Shown: piece after piece, positions 59,501 through 64,000 of the stretch
Layout: every line of letters begins with the position of its first letter
Numbering within the stretch: position 1 is the stretch's first letter
Source of the DNA: Udeniomyces pyricola
Lineage: Eukaryota; Basidiomycota; Tremellomycetes; Cystofilobasidiales; Mrakiaceae
Direction: 5' to 3'
NCBI GenBank assembly: GCA_039545295.1
Contig: BCIK01000005.1
Coordinates: 965,142 to 1,029,141 of the forward strand
Length of the DNA stretch: 64,000 bases
Notes under the pieces: generated by a model
What the model was told of the DNA's origin: nothing
Database searches by the model: none
The model's input: only the letters and a program-made list of their open reading frames with translations
Translations under genes and position numbers: made by a program

Positions 59501-59609
59501 GCTCGAGGATCAAGGAGAGGATCTCGGACTCGCCCTTGCCGTTCTGAACGACGGACGAGACGAGTGCGGTCGGATCGAGAGGAGGATTGGAAGCGTGGTT
59601 GGCGCACAT
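56559..59609 (-). CDS. URC1: Uracil catabolism protein 1 (GTP cyclohydrolase II-like)
   Basis: Thirteen exons encode 561 residues: 59457-59609, 59243-59279, 58859-59092, 58544-58667, 58372-58468, 58194-58289, 57908-58099, 57574-57824, 57384-57463, 57236-57292, 56996-57098, 56859-56916 and 56559-56762. The C-terminal half is GTP cyclohydrolase II-like. The zinc ligands are Cys389, Cys400 and Cys402 (HDEC, SDICTC), with the same 11 and 2 spacing as bacterial RibA. YYRKEGRALGEVTKYLVYN and RKRGGDSADRYF follow. The phrase RKEGRALGEVTK, a long N-terminal half (TWGAPDVQSRGPIVASRHP, AIVSLDPWGHYTQTAFK) and RFQALMTDPLRWLG distinguish URC1 from riboflavin RIB1. In Lachancea, URC1 is needed to use uracil as nitrogen source. 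The Ser/Pro-rich residues 65-130 are probably a linker. Confidence 0.88.
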
Positions 59610-60674
59610 GACTTTGAGATGGGTGGGGTTGGAATGTGAGAGTGGATGAGGATTTGCGAGGTGGATAGTTGGGTTTGGGTAGAAGACAGTGGACAGGTGG
59701 ACTGAACGGATGAACGGACGGGTGATGGGAGTTGGAGATGAAAAGGATGGAGGTGAGGAATCGGTTTATATAGGGTCGGTTGGCAGGCTGGAAAGAAGCA
59801 GATCGATACGGGTGAGTTCATTACGGCCGCCCGCTCGCCACGATCAACTCCGCCGGTCCGACGTTTTTGACAGCCACGGATCCATGCATGATTTCCTTTT
59901 TGTTGTTCGTCCAGTGAATGTGCACTCGTATCAGTCTACGCAACGTAATCTTCCGTGTTTTTGTTTTTTTTTTGACATTCTATCCAGCCGCACAACTGTA
60001 CTTTGATACTCATGGGTCTCCACAGGCCGCCGGCCATCGTCTATATCCGGTGGGATGATCGATCCATCGACCATATTCCATCTCGTCATATCACCATCAC
60101 GGCCTGCAGTCCAGCTTCGACGCGAGCCATGGGATCATGAGACGCGACGGCTGACTGCAGTCAGTGACGTTGTGGCACGTATAGACATCAACCCGGACAG
60201 AGCCGGTACTATGCCATCACGACGACGTACCTCAAATAAGCAGGGATGCTTTGAACGCACATCGATCAAGATGTTAGTCGTAGACTCATATGTAGAGACA
60301 GGACAAGATGCAATCATTGAAGATGGTCAAGTTGGCGAAAGTGACATGCATCTCTGTGAGACGCCAACGTTTGCGTGCCACTGCATGTCAGCACTTTGAG
60401 CCGGATGCAAAAGGCCGGGAGTCTCGAGTCGTCCTTTGGGTAATGGCTGATGGAAACCCTCTGACTTTGGTCGACGGCCACTGTCATTCAAGTCGACACC
60501 CCACACCTACAGCTCACAGCTCACAGCTCACAGCTGCAGCTCACAAACAACACCCTACCGGCCTCTCATACCGTCGTCGTACCTGTCTCCTCTTAGCCCC
60601 CCATTCCACTCATCGCATGTCACCACTTTCCAGCCAAACGACTCGATAGATCACCTCCGAACCAAGCATCCAGC
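59610..60674. promoter_or_regulatory. Divergent promoter region between URC1 and RGP1
   Basis: About 1.1 kb between two start codons. A tandem AGCTCAC repeat lies at about 60510-60544, roughly 135 bp before the RGP1 ATG. I looked for GATAAG sites near URC1, which would suggest nitrogen control, and saw no clear cluster. No coding region recognised. Confidence 0.4.
60510..60544. repeat. Short tandem AGCTCAC repeat
   Basis: Three perfect 7-bp AGCTCAC copies are followed by an interrupted one (AGCTGCAGCTCAC). Each unit carries an AGCT palindrome. It sits in the RGP1 upstream region. Confidence 0.75.
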
Positions 60675-63600
60675 ATGTCCTTTCTTCCTTCGCTTCCCTC
60701 CCTTGCTTCTTCGTTCAGCTCCCAACCGACTCAAGACCTACCTAAACTTGTTGTTGTCGTCACGCCCGTCCATCCCTCGACGTACGCTGGCGAGCTTTTC
60801 CAGGCCAAGATCACATTCAAGTATCTTTCGCCCGATCCCATCGCTCCAACCGACCCGGCATTTCTCAATCAACGCGATGGGATCTCGCCTCTACCTCATG
60901 ACCTCACCACCCTCGACTCACCTTCCTCTCCTCTTCCAACGCATCATCAACCCCCTCCCTCGGCGCCATCTACCTCTCGTGTCTTCACACCCACACATCG
61001 CACCGTTCAGAGCCTCAGCGCTCGTGGAGGCCAAGGTCCGAGACCCAAAACGACGGGAGTGACTCCGTCAGAGATGAGCTTTGCGCAGCTGCTCAATGAT
61101 CCGTCGCTCGAGAAGCATGGCGATGAGGCGCTTCCCGTCCGTAGGGGTCAGATTGGCAGAAAACCGAGACCTCCGCTGAGTGTCGGAGCAGGTACAGCTG
61201 ATGGAGACCATTGCCATAGATATAGCCATACGCGTCAAAGATCAAGTTCGGGACCTCAGCTCGTCGGGCATGGGGATGGTTCATCAGCGGACGTGATGTC
61301 CCGAGGAAGCTCCGGGCCTTCTGCCGGCGTAGACGACACCTTCATGGCCAGCAACAAAGGTCTGGGTATAGATCTGCGAGATCCTGGGCAGGGGTTTCTC
61401 GGACAAGGTATCCCATCTGTCGACAAGGGCAAAGGTCGGGCATTACGACCAGGGATGATGGGAAGGTCTCACTCGATATCCGGCTTGCAATCTGGTCTCG
61501 TCGAAGGTCCATCTGCTTCTCCATTGTCTGGCAGATCCCTAGTACACCAGACTCCTCCTCAAAACGGCCAGCATCATCAGCCCAAGGCTCCCCTCGGGGA
61601 CGGCGGTAGCGGCAGCAATCAGCCGATCATCTCGCCTTCACCCAGCCGCAACACCCCTCCCTCGATTCCTAAGTCCCACCCTCACGCCCGCAAGCCATCA
61701 CTCGCTCCGATGGCCGGTTTCGAAATCACCTCATCATTCACTAGCTCCGTACCCACCCAATCGACGCTCAACCCAAATCATTCCGGTCTTGGACGCAATT
61801 CGCCCTCGCGCGCATCAGGCCCTTCGGCGCTGTCCGCTATCATCGAGTCTCCTGTTTCGAACACGCAGCTTCCTCCTCTTACCAATTCCACTACCATTAG
61901 CTCTTTCACCTCAGCCTCCAGTAGACAAGATGCATCTTCTACTTTTGGGAGCATATACCCGTCCACGTCACCCTCTCGATCTCTGGGCTCTCGTCCCACT
62001 GGCATGCATCGTTCGACCTCCTCCCTAGGCCTTGGTCGTCCTGCATCCTCATCATCATCAATCTCTACCCCTTCCCGTCCACTTCCGCTCCTCGCTCATG
62101 TACCTATCTCTCCACCTTTACCTTCCTCGGAACCAATCACCGTCACCTGGTCTTATGTTCACCTCATGGCAACCTTAACTCCATCTCCGCAATACCTCCC
62201 TCCTGACTCCCTACTCCCGCTGCGTCATACTCTTCTCCAGTCGTCTTCTATCGGATCCGGCTCCCTTACGACCACAGCGAACGGCAATGCATCCTCCATG
62301 ACCTCCACTTCTTCTGTCATCCCAAGCAGCAGCAGCGTTAGCGGCGGATCCTGGTTCAGTCTTCCACCACCACCCCGCCATTCTCGCGCGCCGAGTTTGA
62401 CGAGCAGCTTGTTCGGACTGGCCAAGGGTGTCTGGGGTGTGGGATCTAGAGAGGGCACGATGGAAGAGGAGAGAAGGAGGAAATGGGAGGCGAGCGTCAA
62501 GGAAGTCCCGGTGTTGGAAACTCTGAGGAGTGTTGGTGGTGTAGGGGTCCAGTTGGGAAAGGATGGAATCAACGAGATTGAGTGTACGTTTGAACTGTGT
62601 ATCAACTTGGCTTCCTTGCTTATGCATCACTTGCTTGTACATCGCTCGGATGAAGGGAGGCGAACTCAACAATCCTGTATTTGAATTGTATCGGTTATAG
62701 ATCTCTACACGCTTCGCATACCATCTTCACTTCCACCAGCTTTCACCGGGAAAGCGTTCAAGATTTCTTATCACCTCGTCATCGGGATCGAAGTCGATGC
62801 TCCTGCAGGTCTCGTGCCAAGCTCTCGGCCAGAACATGCCAAGATACGAAGGGAGAGACGGAGTCAGGTCCTCAAAGTCCCGTTGAGGGTCTGGGGAGAG
62901 GTGGATGGTGAGTCGCAAGATGGAAGAAAACAGTGGTGATGTCTTGGCCAGCCTGAACAGAGCATGAGCAACATCCTTCTGACCCTTTTGATTCCCTCTC
63001 TATCCTCATTTTCTTGATTGATTCTCCCTTTGCTTGCGGTCTTTCGATCCAATTGTCTGTACAACAGAAGCATTTCCTATAGGAAAAGGCTACAACCTGA
63101 TGAAGCCAGTAATCCAAAAGAAAGAGGAGGCCTCTCTTGACCAGCTCGATCGGTCTGCGCTTGACCGATCTGGTAGCAACAGCGACAAAAAAAGTCATCA
63201 CATCAAGTCGACGCGATCGGTCGACATGCTATGTGAGTTGAGCAAACAGGTCACGCAGCTTACAAGTCTCCCTCGCTTTCACAGGTCAGAATTCTTTCTC
63301 ATGGTGATCGACGTTTTCTTACCCATTTGGTTCCATTTCTCAACCAGCTCGTCAAGCAACATGTCCGTCCTTCGAATCCTATGCTTCCCACCTTCTTTCG
63401 ACTCTTCCTCCTCCAGCCCCCCCTGTTCCNCCCCCTACACCTGCATCCTACTCCCGTCCCTCGACCCCGCCTCGGGCACAAAAGATGAGCCATCGACACA
63501 CCCGCTCCCAAGCACTCAGTCCACTCTCGCACTCGCGGGCTCTGCCGGAGTTGCAGATCGAAGGCGTCGAGACGGCAACTGGAAGCACAGGTGAGACAGC

Positions 63601-64000
63601 CGGAAAAGAGAGATCTCTCATGAAAGGCCATACGAGGGGCAAAGTAGCGATGGATGAGGAGGAAGATGGTGGGGTCGAAGAGGTCCTGGAAGGACTTGTC
63701 AGAAGCGCCAAAAAGGGTCAGTCCATCTGCGCGGTTTTCTTCTTCTTTGTGGTTTCATTCTGGAGGGATTCTATTCGTCAACAAGGTGGAGAGCAACTCA
63801 AACGGCCATCAAATCGCCCAAAAACTAATTCGTTGCCCTTGTCTGCTTTGTTGCTTTGTTGTAACACATTGCCTACCCCTTGTCTACACCCCTCTGCCCG
63901 TTCGTTTCTCGATATTCAGCCTCGTACGATATCGAGAAGGAAGGCGAGGTCGTTGCGGTCTTTACCCTCGTCAAGTCGGCTTTCAGATTAGGGGAGACTG
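60675..64000 (+). CDS. RGP1: Rgp1-like Golgi GEF subunit (3' end outside window)
   Basis: Five exons are visible: 60675-62583, 62701-62907, 63068-63232, 63348-63716 and 63920 to the window edge. They encode over 900 residues. The N-terminus (LPKLVVVVTPVHPSTYAGELFQAKITFKYL) is an arrestin-like strand pair. A long Ser/Pro-rich insert follows to about residue 490. YLYTLRIPSSLPPAFTGKAFKISYHLVIGIEV, KVPLRVWGEVD and SYDIEKEGEVVAVFTLVKSAFRLGE are Rgp1 landmarks (each split here only by reading order). Rgp1 with Ric1 activates the Rab Ypt6 for endosome-to-Golgi transport. An N at 63430 is in a Pro codon third position and does not change the protein. The last part of the gene is missing. Confidence 0.85.

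Noticed and set aside
1..64000. tRNA, rRNA, CRISPR, transposon or viral elements
   Set aside because: I scanned intergenic stretches for tRNA B-box-like sequence, terminal repeats, transposase or reverse transcriptase motifs and direct-repeat arrays. Nothing could be supported by eye. A covariance-model and repeat-library search would be decisive.

Overview
The window is nuclear DNA of a fungus, most likely a basidiomycete. The genes carry many short introns: I placed about 100 in 17 genes, mostly 50-180 nt, with GT(A/T/G)NGT donors and pyrimidine-rich acceptors. There are no operons or ribosome binding sites. The combination of PWP2, MED7, RAD17, mitochondrial processing peptidase, a URC1-type uracil catabolism protein and an AA14-like lytic monooxygenase fits Basidiomycota. 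I cannot name the genus. Exon borders below come from reading frames, splice signals and family motifs; every complete model closes in frame.

Layout, left to right. Bases 1-248 hold the 3' end of an unrecognised + strand gene. Three genes follow on the - strand: an IBtk-like ankyrin/RCC1/BTB protein (695-6566), a secreted pepsin-like aspartic protease (7647-9864) and a Ser-rich single-pass membrane protein (10779-about 12404). A GFA-family zinc protein (13331-14761, +) faces the checkpoint clamp loader RAD17 (15186-19536, -), which shares a 228 bp divergent promoter with Mediator subunit MED7 (19765-21289, +). An MFS drug-type transporter (21856-24543, -) is divergent from mitochondrial processing peptidase alpha (25532-27786, +). 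An epoxide hydrolase-like alpha/beta hydrolase (28186-30278, +) and the ribosome biogenesis factor PWP2 (30653-34390, +) follow.

The very long KCS1-type inositol hexakisphosphate kinase (35135-41098, -) is divergent from a class 1A dihydroorotate dehydrogenase (42260-43741, +). Next on + come a TMEM70-family mitochondrial membrane protein (44026-45915) and an asparagine synthetase-like ASNSD1 protein (46563-51212). On - lie a secreted AA14-like copper monooxygenase with a WSC domain and a predicted GPI anchor (52236-55333) and URC1 (56559-59609). The RGP1 gene (60675 onwards, +) runs off the right edge.

Most genes are unrelated housekeeping functions: checkpoint, transcription, ribosome assembly, mitochondrial import, inositol pyrophosphate and Golgi traffic. 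Two loose themes can be seen. Pyrimidine metabolism is represented by DHODH and URC1, about 13 kb apart. The cell surface or secretome is represented by the protease, the Ser-rich membrane protein and the GPI-anchored monooxygenase. The most unusual items are the AA14-WSC-GPI architecture, a GC-AG intron and a 5-nt microexon at the two catalytic motifs of the protease, a duplicated module in the TMEM70-like protein, and paired MluI cell-cycle boxes between RAD17 and MED7. Several single N bases sit beside long homopolymers and look like assembly ambiguities.
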